A DNA stretch of 42,145 nucleotides from JBFMHP01 sp040752855 (GTDB lineage Bacteria; Pseudomonadota; Gammaproteobacteria; RBG-16-57-12). Numbering within the stretch: position 1 is the stretch's first letter; every line of letters starts with the position of its first letter. The stretch lies in contig JBFMHP010000040.1 in the NCBI GenBank assembly GCA_040752855.1, positions 1-42,145 of the forward strand, read 5' to 3'. Of this stretch, positions 33,517-41,506 are shown one piece after another. The notes under the pieces were generated by a model. That model made no database searches, had not been told where the DNA came from, and saw only the letters and a program-made list of their open reading frames with translations. Both the position numbers and the translations under genes were made by a program.

Positions 33517-33960
33517 CTATTTCTGGCAATCAAGCCTTGTCTTATAGTGAGAACGCAGTAGCGGAAACAGTCTTGTTTCTACTTCTATGCATTCATGGCT
33601 ATAACCATTCATCGAATCATGTAAGCAAAACCCACCTCTGCTTTGGGCATGCACCGATGTTTCGTCGCAGCGTCAGCAGGCCCCATCCTCGCTCTGCTCT
33701 TCCCCAGTTCGCACAATATGGTTTGCAACTCCCCGCTACACTACCTCTTGGGATCGCTTGAATCCCCAGGATGGCATTAAAGAGCAAGTGCCCGAACCAT
33801 CGCCCTTTGCGGCTCCCCGATCACAAATAAATACTCTATATAGCCCTTCTGGAACTGGGCCGCTATCTCGCACACAAGGGTTATTAGGATTTTGAAAACC
33901 TGGCAATCCCGAAGTCGCCTTGAATATAACTTTTCCTGCCCAATCAATTTTGTCCATCAT
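33517..33960 (-). pseudogene. Frameshifted DUF2778/Tlde1-like (L,D-transpeptidase-type) gene
   Basis: The first frame reads MMDKIDWAGKVIFKATSGLP and later DSGPVPEGLYRVFI up to SWG, then continues in three other frames as IQAIPRGSVAGSCKPYCANWG, then ADAATKHRCMPKAE, then LHDSMNGYSHECIEVE ending CQK at a TAG (33517-33519). Joined, this gives about 147 residues with the GP(I/V)PxGxY and LH(D/G)xxxxxSxxC(I) motifs of DUF2778/Tlde1 proteins, which include T6SS-linked peptidoglycan enzymes; the Cys would be catalytic. Each of three frame changes is repaired by one extra base, two of them in a GGGG run and one beside a GGG run. It may be a true pseudogene or carry sequencing errors. Confidence 0.7.
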
Positions 33961-33999
33961 ATGTCATGTCGAATTTCATGATCTCTTCTTGTGATAAAG

Positions 34000-34061
34000 C
34001 GCCAACGAACGTGCAAAAACCCATTTCTTTTCGTCAACTTGACCCTGTTATGTCGTTAACC
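34000..34061 (-). other. attC-like site of the 34056-34541 lipoprotein cassette
   Basis: Cores CGCCAAC (34000-34006) and GTTAACC (34055-34061). The lipoprotein TAA stop lies in the right core. Arm pairing is weak except near the cores. Confidence 0.55.
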
Positions 34062-34541
34062 TTCTTTTGAATTTCTGTACGCCACTTCGCCTTCTGTTCC
34101 ATCAAGTACTTTGAGCTCAAACTTGCAAACCATAGGGTTTGTTAATACCGAGACAATAGGTATTGCCGCGCCGCCTGATGATGGGGAAGCGGAAACATAA
34201 ACTATTTCACCGCTTTTTAATTCAATATCAATTCCGCAACCTGACTTACCATCCAGTGCACTCATTTTCGATTCAATTCTGTGGTTGCCTGGATCGAGTT
34301 GAACCGATTTGGAAGAGTTATTTTTGAGCGATGCTGCTACATTGCCATCTATAATGATATTTATAATCGCCAGTTTTTGTAAAAAAGCATCTCCTCTAAT
34401 GATCCTTATTTCTGCTTTATTAATTGAAGCCAGATCGTTGTTAATCATTGGGTCATAAGCTACGTACCTTGTGCTTATGGAAGGATTTGTCGCACAGCCA
34501 GAAAGTGACGCAACAACTAAAACTGCAACATACCTATTCAT
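34056..34541 (-). CDS. Cassette-encoded lipoprotein, unknown function
   Basis: A 161-residue protein with a lipoprotein signal (AVLVVASLSGC, lipobox Cys16). The mature part is beta-rich with RIIRGDAFLQKLAIINIIID and a QLDPGNHRIESKM segment. This outline, a PEGA/DUF2846-like strand pattern with a 'GxHxI' turn, suggests a small periplasmic or outer-membrane beta-sandwich, but I do not recognise a firm family. The stop codon overlaps the attC core. Confidence 0.7.
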   Translation of the reverse strand: MNRYVAVLVVASLSGCATNPSISTRYVAYDPMINNDLASINKAEIRIIRGDAFLQKLAIINIIIDGNVAASLKNNSSKSVQLDPGNHRIESKMSALDGKSGCGIDIELKSGEIVYVSASPSSGGAAIPIVSVLTNPMVCKFELKVLDGTEGEVAYRNSKEG

Positions 34542-34559
34542 TTAGTATCCTTTTTTGAC

Positions 34560-34623
34560 ATAACGATTAAGCTGCGCGGCGCAAACGGCGCGCCGTTTGC
34601 ACTCGAACGAGCGAATTGTTAGC
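34560..34623 (-). other. attC site of the 34619-34870 cassette
   Basis: Cores ATAACG (34560-34565) and GTTAGC (34618-34623) bracket well-paired arms. The centre holds a perfect 20-base palindrome, GCAAACGGCG joined to CGCCGTTTGC (34581-34600). The gene's TAA stop lies in the right core. Confidence 0.85.
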
Positions 34624-34870
34624 TGAGACTTCCTAAGAGCTCACGGCATGCCTCAATGATTGAAGGAATTGAGCTTTCCTTTGTAATGCCAATATGTTCG
34701 TGACCTTCTTGCTCATGCGCCAGCAAAGCAAATATTTCAAGCTCCTTGGGCCAATTGCTTTCTTCGCAGACTCTAGAAATCATGGAGCAGCCAAGGTTTG
34801 GTTGTATATCGCCATCTAGTATTTGACGAGCAATCACCGCCGCTCCATCTATTGCTTCGTTTCTTTCCAT
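34619..34870 (-). CDS. Unknown 83-residue cassette protein
   Basis: I do not recognise it. The acidic, helical protein starts MERNEAIDGAAVIARQILDG and has two Cys (GCSMISRVCEE). The architecture (helices throughout, no signal peptide) suggests a small cytosolic protein; an immunity- or regulator-like role is possible but unsupported. ATG 34870 lies about 20 bases after the preceding attC core, leaving little room for a leader. The TAA stop is inside its own attC. Confidence 0.65.
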   Translation of the reverse strand: MERNEAIDGAAVIARQILDGDIQPNLGCSMISRVCEESNWPKELEIFALLAHEQEGHEHIGITKESSIPSIIEACRELLGSLS

Positions 34871-34890
34871 TTGTTTACAGATAAAGTTCG

Positions 34891-34947
34891 CGTTAACCAG
34901 CGAACAAAGGTGGCGCGACGCACCGCATTTGCGAGTCGGTGTTGAAC
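34891..34947 (-). other. attC site of the dihydrofolate-reductase-family cassette
   Basis: Cores CGTTAAC (34891-34897) and GTTGAAC (34941-34947; a full GTTRRRY match) with well-paired asymmetric arms. It lies eight bases past the gene's stop. Confidence 0.8.
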
Positions 34948-34954
34948 GATTTTT

Positions 34955-35502
34955 TCATGCGTCATTTGTTACCTTGTACTTACTTTGTACGAACCCACTT
35001 TCATACGCTTTTGTCTCAATATGCTTCATCTTAACGTCGTGCGCTAATGGTCCGAAAAGAGGGATACCTTCGCCGATAAGCACGGGAACCCTTGTAACAG
35101 TCATTTCGTGAATTAGGTTTTCGCGAAGAAAGCTTTGTATTGTTTTCCCTCCATCAACATACACATGTTTGGAGCCGATAGAGGTTAAATGTCGAACAAG
35201 GTCCGCCGGAGATAACGATGTTCCTGTTATTCCTTCGTCGATGTTCTTAGGTGCTTTCGGGAAACCGCCACTCAACACAATGACATGCTTTCCTCGATAT
35301 GGCCATTCATTAAAAGAGCTTGCTAACTCGTAAGTCTTGCGACCTATAACGAGTGTGTCTATCGATGAAAAAAATTATTAAAACCGTAGTCTTCGCATCC
35401 TGACTTCCCGTCGCTGCCCGGCAACCAATCGAGTTCGCCGTTGTTTCTTGCAATGAAGCCATCGAGGCTGGTTGCAATGAATACTGAACACTTAATGGAC
35501 AT
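34955..35502 (-). pseudogene. Frameshifted dihydrofolate-reductase-family (RibD C-terminal-like) gene
   Basis: From ATG 35502 the frame reads MSIKCSVFIATSLDGFIARN, then ELDWLPGSDGK, and hits a stop just after a run of seven T (minus strand, about 35370). One more T restores the frame into SSIDTLVIGRKTYELA, GKHVIVLSGGFPKAP, SKHVYVDGGKTIQSFL and VLIGEGIPLFG, to the stop at 34955. Joined, it has about 182 residues, the normal size. SLDGFIA, GRKTYE and VDGG are marks of this NADPH-binding fold (COG0262). It is not a classical trimethoprim-resistance dfr. The single homopolymer indel may be a sequencing error, so the gene could be intact in the cell. Confidence 0.8.
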
Positions 35503-35511
35503 AGTTGTACT

Positions 35512-35561
35512 TGGATGACGCCTCACATTTTGCATAAGCGCGGTTGAGCGCCTTGTTAGGA
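35512..35561 (-). other. Degenerate attC site of the frameshifted lipoprotein cassette
   Basis: The core next to the gene is clear (GTTAGGA, 35555-35561), and GAGCGCC pairs partly with GACGCCTC across a short loop. The far core is eroded (GATGACG instead of an AAC-type core). The site is about 50 bases long. Excision from this end may be impaired. Confidence 0.6.
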
Positions 35562-36168
35562 TGATGGATTTTCATGCCAGTTAGCATGCCTGCAGGGTTC
35601 TTCATCCGGAGGGCGCTCAACAACGCAAGCATTTGATTTTACGCGGTCCATTGTTCGATGGATCCAAATCTCTATTTCGGTTCTCCCTTTTAAATATTTC
35701 TCTGTTGGCGAGCCGCCGTAGTCTCTAAACCCTATATCGATACTAAATTGATCACTCGTATTTGCCTTGTTGAGTTTTCTCCCATCAATGCTGCTAAAGA
35801 TAAATTCGTTAATTTTTTACCGAACATTCACCTCGGTGAGATTTCGTATCCCAACCAAGTTGATCTCTTAAATAGTAAAGAAACTCTTCGCATGCATCCT
35901 TGCCCGATAAGTTGGTGACGTAGCGAGCCTCTGCCCAAGAATTCATTCCCAAGTAATTTCCTCGAAAAAACAGATATTGGATTTGAGTTCCTGGGTACGG
36001 CATCACGACCAAATCTGGTAGGAGCGTTCTCAGATTCTTTTCGAGAGCCTGGACCTCACGCAGAGTCGTTTCCTTTGCTGCCTTCTCGCTCAATGACGGG
36101 ACATAGATTCCACACGACGCCAATAGGAGAGCCGAAACGATTAAGCAAAGTATTCTTGGCCTCTGCAT
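35556..36168 (-). pseudogene. Frameshifted cassette lipoprotein, unknown function
   Basis: From ATG 36168 a lipoprotein signal LIVSALLLASC (lipobox Cys19) leads into ~100 residues including YLFFRGNYLGMNSWAEARYV, then stops at 35809 after a run of six A. Removing one A continues as INEFIFSSIDGRKLNK, FSIDIGFRDYGGSPTEKYL and TEIEIWIHRTMD, ending HENPSS at TAA 35556-35558, exactly in the attC core. That placement and the continued protein-like sequence show the true gene is about 203 residues. The family is unknown. The truncated version ends 240 bases short of its attC. An IS1182-like element sits just upstream of the start. Confidence 0.72.
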
Positions 36169-36184
36169 GCGTATCCTAACGAAC

Positions 36185-37961
36185 CTGTAGAAAAACCCAT
36201 TTCTTCTCGCTCTCATCCACCATCAGCTGATTTTTTGAGAATAGCTGACCGGTTACGGTGCGATGTGCCGATCGGTTGATCGGCAGGCAGAAATGGCTCA
36301 ATTTGCCCTTCATGTGGCCTTGTGGTGGCAGTTGGTCGGTTAAATTGGCGGTCTTCATACGCCTATTCCCTACGCGGCATAGCCATGATGGGCAAGTTTT
36401 TCAATGTTGTGTACCAGACAGTAGAGCTTCCACTGTCCGTCCACCTTGTTCTTGCCTCGCAGCGTGAAGCGGTCGAGGCGTTTGTTGTTTCGGATGTTGC
36501 CGAACACCGGTTCGACTGCGGCGAAGCGACGGGTAATCATACGTCGGCCGGCGTCGCTGTCGATTCGGCGTTTCATGCGTTCGGTGTGGCTTTCCTCGCG
36601 CCTTCCTTGGAAGAAGGCGACTTGCCGGGCTTGTGTCTTGTTCGGGTTGCGCAGACACTCGGCGCGCCGTTCACACGGGAGGCAGTCTTGTTTGGCGCCA
36701 CGAAATTTGATGGCGGCGTAGCCGTGGATGGTGCAGTGGGCGCCGTTGCGATAGAGGCGTTTGCCGGCCGGGCAGACGCAGTGGCTGCAATCGTCGGCGA
36801 GCGTGAAATCGGCGACGGTGTATACCAGGGGTTTCTCATTCTTAGGACTTTTGTCCCAGAGGGGATCAGGCTTGGCCTGGTGTTTGGCCTGATCGGCGTA
36901 ACGCTCGTCGCGCTTGCGATAACCGTTGTCATGGATGTAGGCCTCCAGTCCTTGGCCGGCCAGCGCCTTGAGGTTGGCTTCACTGTGATAGCCGGCATCA
37001 GCGGTGATGACGGTGTCGTCGGTGCGCAGTGGCTGCAAGGCATCGACCACCGGGAGCAGCAACTCCTGTTCGGCTCCCGTACCATGGGCTTGAGCATCGA
37101 CGATGATTTGATTTTTCTCGTCGACGGCGGCCACACCACAGTAGCCCTGGATCACGCCCTTGCCGGTGGCCATTTTGGCCGATTCATTATCGGTGCGATT
37201 GCTCAGCCGCGTGCCGCCCTTGGCACCCTTGCGATCTTCCTGGTGCTCCTCCAGCCATTGGCGGATCTGGCCAGCCTCGCGCTGTAAGCGTTCGAGCTTG
37301 CGGACCGTGCGTTCATCCGCGCCAGCGGACGGGCTCTGGTCGTCTTCGCGGTGTTTGGCGAGCATCTTGGCGGCGGCTTGCTCCATCTTTTCAAGCTGAT
37401 GCTGAAAGTCTTTGCGCCGACCACTCTTGGCCTTGCTGGCATTCGACGGCAGCTTCACACCATCAATGGCAAACATCTCCCGCCCGATCAGCCCCTGGCG
37501 GTCACAGGTTACCAGCACCTGGGCAAACAGCTTGGCGGTCAGCTCACCGAGGTCGCTGACAAAAGCTGCCAGCGTGGTGAAATGCGGCAGGCTATCGCCC
37601 GAGATTGCCATGAACAACACATTCTCGCGACAGGCTCGCTCAATGCGCCGACTACCGACCAGTCCACGGCTGTAGGCCAGCAGGGTGATCTTGAGCAGCA
37701 CCGCAGGGGCATAGGCGGAAGCGCCTTGCTCATCGTTCTTAAAGCGGGATTCGAGTTCGGTGAGGTCGAGTTCGTGATCGACCAAGTAGTTGAGCGCATG
37801 CTCGAAGGTGCCGGGTATCAGTTGCCGATCCAGGTCGACCGGCAGCAGTTTTAATCCTCTGTCGATGGGTTTAAACCGCGGCATTGCAACACCCTCCATG
37901 CGTTCCTTATGGTGACCCTATTATTCCACCTTAGGCGGGGATTGGGGAGGTTTTTCTACAG
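36185..37961 (-). mobile_element. IS1182-family insertion sequence
   Basis: A 1,777-base element bounded by perfect 13-base inverted repeats CTGTAGAAAAACC (36185-36197) and GGTTTTTCTACAG (37949-37961) holds one full-length transposase. I see no convincing target-site duplication. It is inserted about 12 bases after an attC core, in the leader of the lipoprotein cassette, and separates that gene from upstream cassettes. Confidence 0.9.
36370..37884 (-). CDS. IS1182-family DDE transposase
   Basis: A 504-residue transposase. The N-terminal DUF772-type region includes GASAYAPAVLLKITLLAYSR and SRRIERACRENVLFMAISGD. The DDE residues are in MFAIDGVKLPSNASK, VITADAGYHSEANLK and AAVEPVFGNIRNNK. A Cys cluster (CSHCVCPAG and CLPCERRAEC) is typical of the family. 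ATG 37884 has GGAGGG upstream, better than the in-frame ATG at 37899. It appears intact and so potentially active. Confidence 0.93.
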   Translation of the reverse strand: MPRFKPIDRGLKLLPVDLDRQLIPGTFEHALNYLVDHELDLTELESRFKNDEQGASAYAPAVLLKITLLAYSRGLVGSRRIERACRENVLFMAISGDSLPHFTTLAAFVSDLGELTAKLFAQVLVTCDRQGLIGREMFAIDGVKLPSNASKAKSGRRKDFQHQLEKMEQAAAKMLAKHREDDQSPSAGADERTVRKLERLQREAGQIRQWLEEHQEDRKGAKGGTRLSNRTDNESAKMATGKGVIQGYCGVAAVDEKNQIIVDAQAHGTGAEQELLLPVVDALQPLRTDDTVITADAGYHSEANLKALAGQGLEAYIHDNGYRKRDERYADQAKHQAKPDPLWDKSPKNEKPLVYTVADFTLADDCSHCVCPAGKRLYRNGAHCTIHGYAAIKFRGAKQDCLPCERRAECLRNPNKTQARQVAFFQGRREESHTERMKRRIDSDAGRRMITRRFAAVEPVFGNIRNNKRLDRFTLRGKNKVDGQWKLYCLVHNIEKLAHHGYAA

Positions 37962-37973
37962 CCTCAACGTTCG

Positions 37974-38042
37974 CCATAACCGGCGTGCAAAAGCAGAGCG
38001 AAGCGGCGCTTTTGCACGTCCGAGTTGATGGCGTTGTTAGCA
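37974..38042 (-). other. attC site of the three-gene cassette
   Basis: Cores CCATAAC (37974-37980) and GTTAGCA (38036-38042). Long arms share CGTGCAAAAG (37984-37993) and its complement CTTTTGCACG (38009-38018). It is about 36 bases past the GMC oxidoreductase stop. Confidence 0.88.
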
Positions 38043-38077
38043 TCAATGCTACGTGTGTCTGCTCTGGATAAAAGCGC

Positions 38078-39667
38078 TTATGTGGAAAGGTGGTCGCCTA
38101 ACCGAAAAGCTAATGCAGTGAGCGTTAGTGTCGGATTGATGGCACCGATTGATGGGAACGCAGCATTAGAGCAAACGTAAAGATTTTCCACGTCATGAAC
38201 TCTGAGATTCTTATCCAGTACACCTCTAACGTCGTCCGAACTCATGCGGCAAACGGATGCTGCATGATCTGCGCGCCACGAGATGCTTGGTTTCCCAATT
38301 AATTCTGCGCCCATTTGTCGAAAGATGCTTTGCACGTGATGCTGAATCACGTCAATACGGGCATCAAATTCAGTGTCTCTTGTGTAATCGACGCATGTCT
38401 CAATCATTCCTAGCCGGTTACGCTTTTCTAGCAGGTTCGTTACGCGGTTATTTGTACGCCCAAAAACTTCAATCATCCCATGCAATTGAATTTGGTGTGG
38501 GCCTGTCACATATGAGTTCAATTGATCGCGGGTCATGCCTAGCTGCATTTGAGAAGCCAATCTTATCGGTACAGTATCAGCCGGATTAACAAGGATGAAT
38601 TTGCCACTTTGTTGTTCCGCCTCACTATCAAAATGTCTCGTACACAAAGTTGGGAAATTCATTTCAGGCTGTAGTTTCATTGGGTTATCTTTAACACTTG
38701 CCGAAAACATAAAATAGGGATGGGTAGTTAAGCAGCGACCAACTAAATCTGCATCGTTGCCGACGCCGTTCCTCCATTCGGGCGACGTTGATCGCAACAG
38801 AATCTTGGCAGACTCGATACTACCCGCCGCGACAACGATTCGGTTGGCGTCAATACGGTTCGAGTGACCAGATGCTTTGTCTATGTATATGACACCCTCT
38901 GCTCTATGTTTCACGCCCATTACAATTGATTCAACTAAGGCACCATGCCTAACCTCAAGATTTGGGTATTTGCCCGAGGCAGCCATCTCGTTGAGGCAGT
39001 CTGCTGAGGTATATCGAGAACCAAATGGACAATACTTACATGTTCCAGTTGTCTGGCATGGAACGTGTCCAGTCGTGTTTTCAGCTATGCCATAGCGTGC
39101 GATAGGAACATGGCTGTACCTAATACCGACTTCGTCTAAAGCTTTTGCGATTGGCTTGTCTTGAAGGGTAAATGGAAATGGTGGGAATGGATATTCTCGG
39201 CTCCGAGGAACAGAATTATCTGTTGAGTCACCTGAAACCCCAAGGTAGTGCTCGGCGTGACAGTAGTAAGGTTCAAGATCGTCATAGCTAATAGGCCAGT
39301 CGAACCCATGTCCAGTATTGCTATGTAAATAGAAGTCCTCTGGCTTCAGTCGAAATGACCATCCGCCCCAATGAATTGTGGAGCCGCCATGTGCTATGAC
39401 TCGTGCACCAAAGAGAGGAACTTCTGTACCACCTACGCTTGCATTCTCTCCAAGCTTGTCTTTTTCTGGATAAGGTAAATCCTTGTAGTGGTCATATGGC
39501 AACCTCCCGGTTACCAGGTAGTTTTCCCAAAGACCAAAATCCTTGGTTCTTACTAGAGAACCTGCCTCCAAAATCAGTATTGCTGAGCTCGGAGTACGAT
39601 CTAGAATACGCTGCGCAAGAGCACACGCAGCAACACCAGAGCCAATTATTAGCGTATCAACTGCCAT
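38078..39667 (-). CDS. GMC-family FAD-dependent oxidoreductase
   Basis: A 529-residue flavoenzyme of the glucose-methanol-choline family. The dinucleotide motif DTLIIGSGVAACALAQRIL is at residues 4-22, and VIAHGGSTIHWGGWSF is the second FAD signature. A Cys-rich stretch CQTTGTCKYCPFGSRYT lies mid-protein. The C-terminal flavin/active-site region AAFPSIGAINPTLTLTALAF is conserved. Such enzymes oxidise alcohols or sugars to carbonyls, passing electrons to oxygen or an acceptor. No signal peptide is seen, so it is cytosolic. It overlaps the preceding small gene by 11 bases, implying coupled translation and perhaps a complex. Confidence 0.9.
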   Translation of the reverse strand: MAVDTLIIGSGVAACALAQRILDRTPSSAILILEAGSLVRTKDFGLWENYLVTGRLPYDHYKDLPYPEKDKLGENASVGGTEVPLFGARVIAHGGSTIHWGGWSFRLKPEDFYLHSNTGHGFDWPISYDDLEPYYCHAEHYLGVSGDSTDNSVPRSREYPFPPFPFTLQDKPIAKALDEVGIRYSHVPIARYGIAENTTGHVPCQTTGTCKYCPFGSRYTSADCLNEMAASGKYPNLEVRHGALVESIVMGVKHRAEGVIYIDKASGHSNRIDANRIVVAAGSIESAKILLRSTSPEWRNGVGNDADLVGRCLTTHPYFMFSASVKDNPMKLQPEMNFPTLCTRHFDSEAEQQSGKFILVNPADTVPIRLASQMQLGMTRDQLNSYVTGPHQIQLHGMIEVFGRTNNRVTNLLEKRNRLGMIETCVDYTRDTEFDARIDVIQHHVQSIFRQMGAELIGKPSISWRADHAASVCRMSSDDVRGVLDKNLRVHDVENLYVCSNAAFPSIGAINPTLTLTALAFRLGDHLST

Positions 39668-40136
39668 TGCCGGACTCTATTGTTCTATATGGGGGAGGAG
39701 CATCAGGTAGGTTAGGACCACCAAAGTACCCGCAGTAATTCTTTGCACCAAAAGCCTTGAATCCACCTACCGCCAGTTGGAGTGCAATAAGTTCGTTAGA
39801 CACCTTTTGTCTTGTGATCGCGAGGGCCGTTGTAGGAGGGGAAATTAGCCCAGCCGAGTCTGTGAAAAGTCGCCGATAGCCATCTTGTTCTCCGTACTCG
39901 CTAACAAGCTGAGCGATTACATCTCTAGCTGTCATATAGTACTCACGATAAAGGGGGTCTAAGGAAATTCGATTATCCACAAAGGAATAGACTCTTGATT
40001 TGAAAGCACTTGGGTCGTGCATATTCATCCAGAACTGTCCGATCTGAATAAAGAGTTTCCACATAGCATTACGGGTTGCATCGTCTAATGGTGGGAGTTC
40101 TCTGCTTAACGGATGCATTTCGTTAGTTTGGTACAT
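39657..40136 (-). CDS. Unknown small protein, possible partner of the GMC oxidoreductase
   Basis: A 159-residue protein that I do not recognise with confidence. It is helical through about residue 125 (WKLFIQIGQFWMNMHDP, SLDPLYREYYMTARDVIAQL), then has a Gly/Pro-rich tail GAKNYCGYFGGPNLPDAPPP. There is no signal peptide or Tat motif. Overlap with the GMC gene and the tail's resemblance to short subunits that accompany some GMC dehydrogenases suggest an accessory subunit, but this is inference. Confidence 0.65.
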   Translation of the reverse strand: MYQTNEMHPLSRELPPLDDATRNAMWKLFIQIGQFWMNMHDPSAFKSRVYSFVDNRISLDPLYREYYMTARDVIAQLVSEYGEQDGYRRLFTDSAGLISPPTTALAITRQKVSNELIALQLAVGGFKAFGAKNYCGYFGGPNLPDAPPPYRTIESGNGS

Positions 40137-40249
40137 ATTCGTTCCTATGGTGGTTATCTAAGGAAGCGCTGATTTATTCCGCTTCTCTGATCCATACGAA
40201 ATATTGACGCCCAGTTATAACAATAAAATAGATGTCCGCCATGTGAAGC

Positions 40250-41434
40250 CTATGCTCCAAATGCCTGCTTTAGAGTTTGACTCCACTTGTCAATCATGGA
40301 CTCTGACCAATAGCTGGCTTCTACCGTTGGTACTGATAGGCTTACTCGGCCAGAAATATATTTCTCGTATCCTGGATACTTCTCCGATGCTTTGGGTTGA
40401 ATCATCTGTGAAAATGGGTAGTAGTTTGAATCCTTCTTCCAAAATACGTCTTGCAGGATATGGCCATAGCTAAACGAGCCGAAGCGCCAAAGTCCAAAAG
40501 AGTTGGCTTTTACTAAGTGCTCTCGTGTAACTCTGCTAGTCACAACCGGCTTGTAGCCGTATGGAGAAACAAATTTGGCATATGTGGGAATTGCTGGTGC
40601 CGATATATGTTCCGGCAACCCTGCGAGAATCTTATCGAATGCCGAGCTTTGCGCTGCGCGATCCTGAACAATTTTATCGGATTCAATAAGGAGTTGCTTT
40701 GCCACTACCGCAGAAAATGGGCTCATCCGAAGATTTAGCCCGAATCCAGAGAATTCATTGTAGTTAGGTGTGCCTTTAAACGAACCTGGTGACGTGATCT
40801 GTTGTAAACGTTCGTAGATAGTCGAATCGCTCGTCACTATGAGCCCACCCTCCCCAACTGATAGTGTTTTCTTACGCTGAAGTGAAGCGAATGCTACGTG
40901 CCCAAATGAGCCAACAAACCCTTGTTCGTGTTTTGAGAAGTGAGCGTGACTGAAATCTTCAATCAAGTAGATGTTATGTTTTTTGCATTCCTGAATAATC
41001 CCGCTCATGTCAGCGGGAATGCCCCACATGTGAACAACCACGACAGCGCGTGTTTTCGGCCCTATCAGGTTCTTTAGAGCTTCAGGGGCTAGATTTCCAG
41101 TGTTGGGATCGATGTCCGCAAGAACTGGGATAAGACCCAGGTGAAGTAGGGGAGTTACAGCCCGGATAAACGTCATAGCAGGAACTATCACTTCGTCCCC
41201 CGGCTTTAATGGGAGCGACATTAGGCTTGCATATAAGCCGGCCGTCCCTGTAGAACAGAATATTCCGTGTTTGGCTCCAAGTTTTGCCGCGAACTTGTGC
41301 GGTATATCTAGCAACAAGCCGTTAAGATCCCAGTCATCCCACATGGAAGACATTGCCGCTTCGCTGAGGCTTGTCGCGACAAGGGGTGAATATCGGGGAG
41401 AACGATAAATATCAGGTGTGCCGTAATCGGGCAT
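40250..41434 (-). CDS. DegT/DnrJ/EryC1/StrS-type PLP aminotransferase
   Basis: A 394-residue sugar-type aminotransferase. CSTGTAGLYASLMSL binds the cofactor phosphate, EVIVPAMTFIRAV is a family signature, Asp160 in LIEDFSHAH contacts the pyridine nitrogen and SLQRKKTLSVGEGG holds the PLP lysine (probably Lys189). These enzymes transaminate keto-sugars or related ketones, usually with glutamate. ATG 41434 has GGAG upstream and lies 16 bases after an attC core. It is first in a three-gene cassette with a GMC oxidoreductase that could supply a keto substrate. Confidence 0.9.
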   Translation of the reverse strand: MPDYGTPDIYRSPRYSPLVATSLSEAAMSSMWDDWDLNGLLLDIPHKFAAKLGAKHGIFCSTGTAGLYASLMSLPLKPGDEVIVPAMTFIRAVTPLLHLGLIPVLADIDPNTGNLAPEALKNLIGPKTRAVVVVHMWGIPADMSGIIQECKKHNIYLIEDFSHAHFSKHEQGFVGSFGHVAFASLQRKKTLSVGEGGLIVTSDSTIYERLQQITSPGSFKGTPNYNEFSGFGLNLRMSPFSAVVAKQLLIESDKIVQDRAAQSSAFDKILAGLPEHISAPAIPTYAKFVSPYGYKPVVTSRVTREHLVKANSFGLWRFGSFSYGHILQDVFWKKDSNYYPFSQMIQPKASEKYPGYEKYISGRVSLSVPTVEASYWSESMIDKWSQTLKQAFGA

Positions 41435-41449
41435 GTTGATCTCCTTGAT

Positions 41450-41506
41450 GCTAACGTTTAAATCAGCCGCGCGGGTTTTTGCGTCGGCTGAATTTGATGG
41501 TTATGC
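41450..41506 (-). other. attC site of the ClpX-type zinc-finger cassette
   Basis: Cores TGCTAAC (41449-41455) and GTTATGC (41500-41506). Well-paired arms contain TCAGCCG and CGGCTGA. The upstream gene's TAA stop lies in the right core. Confidence 0.88.

Noticed and set aside
33489..33761. Plus-strand frame of 90 codons across the DUF2778-like gene
   Set aside because: Reconstructed minus-strand frames give a coherent protein; the plus-strand frame has no motif.
34955..35278. Treating the 107-codon frame as a complete small enzyme
   Set aside because: It lacks the N-terminal half of the fold, which is present in the adjacent frame; the full gene starts at 35502.
40137..40249. Possible attC between the aminotransferase and the small protein
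   Set aside because: A 6-base hairpin (GAAGCG/CGCTTC) is present but there are no paired RYYYAAC/GTTRRRY cores with matching arms, so I treat the three genes as one cassette.
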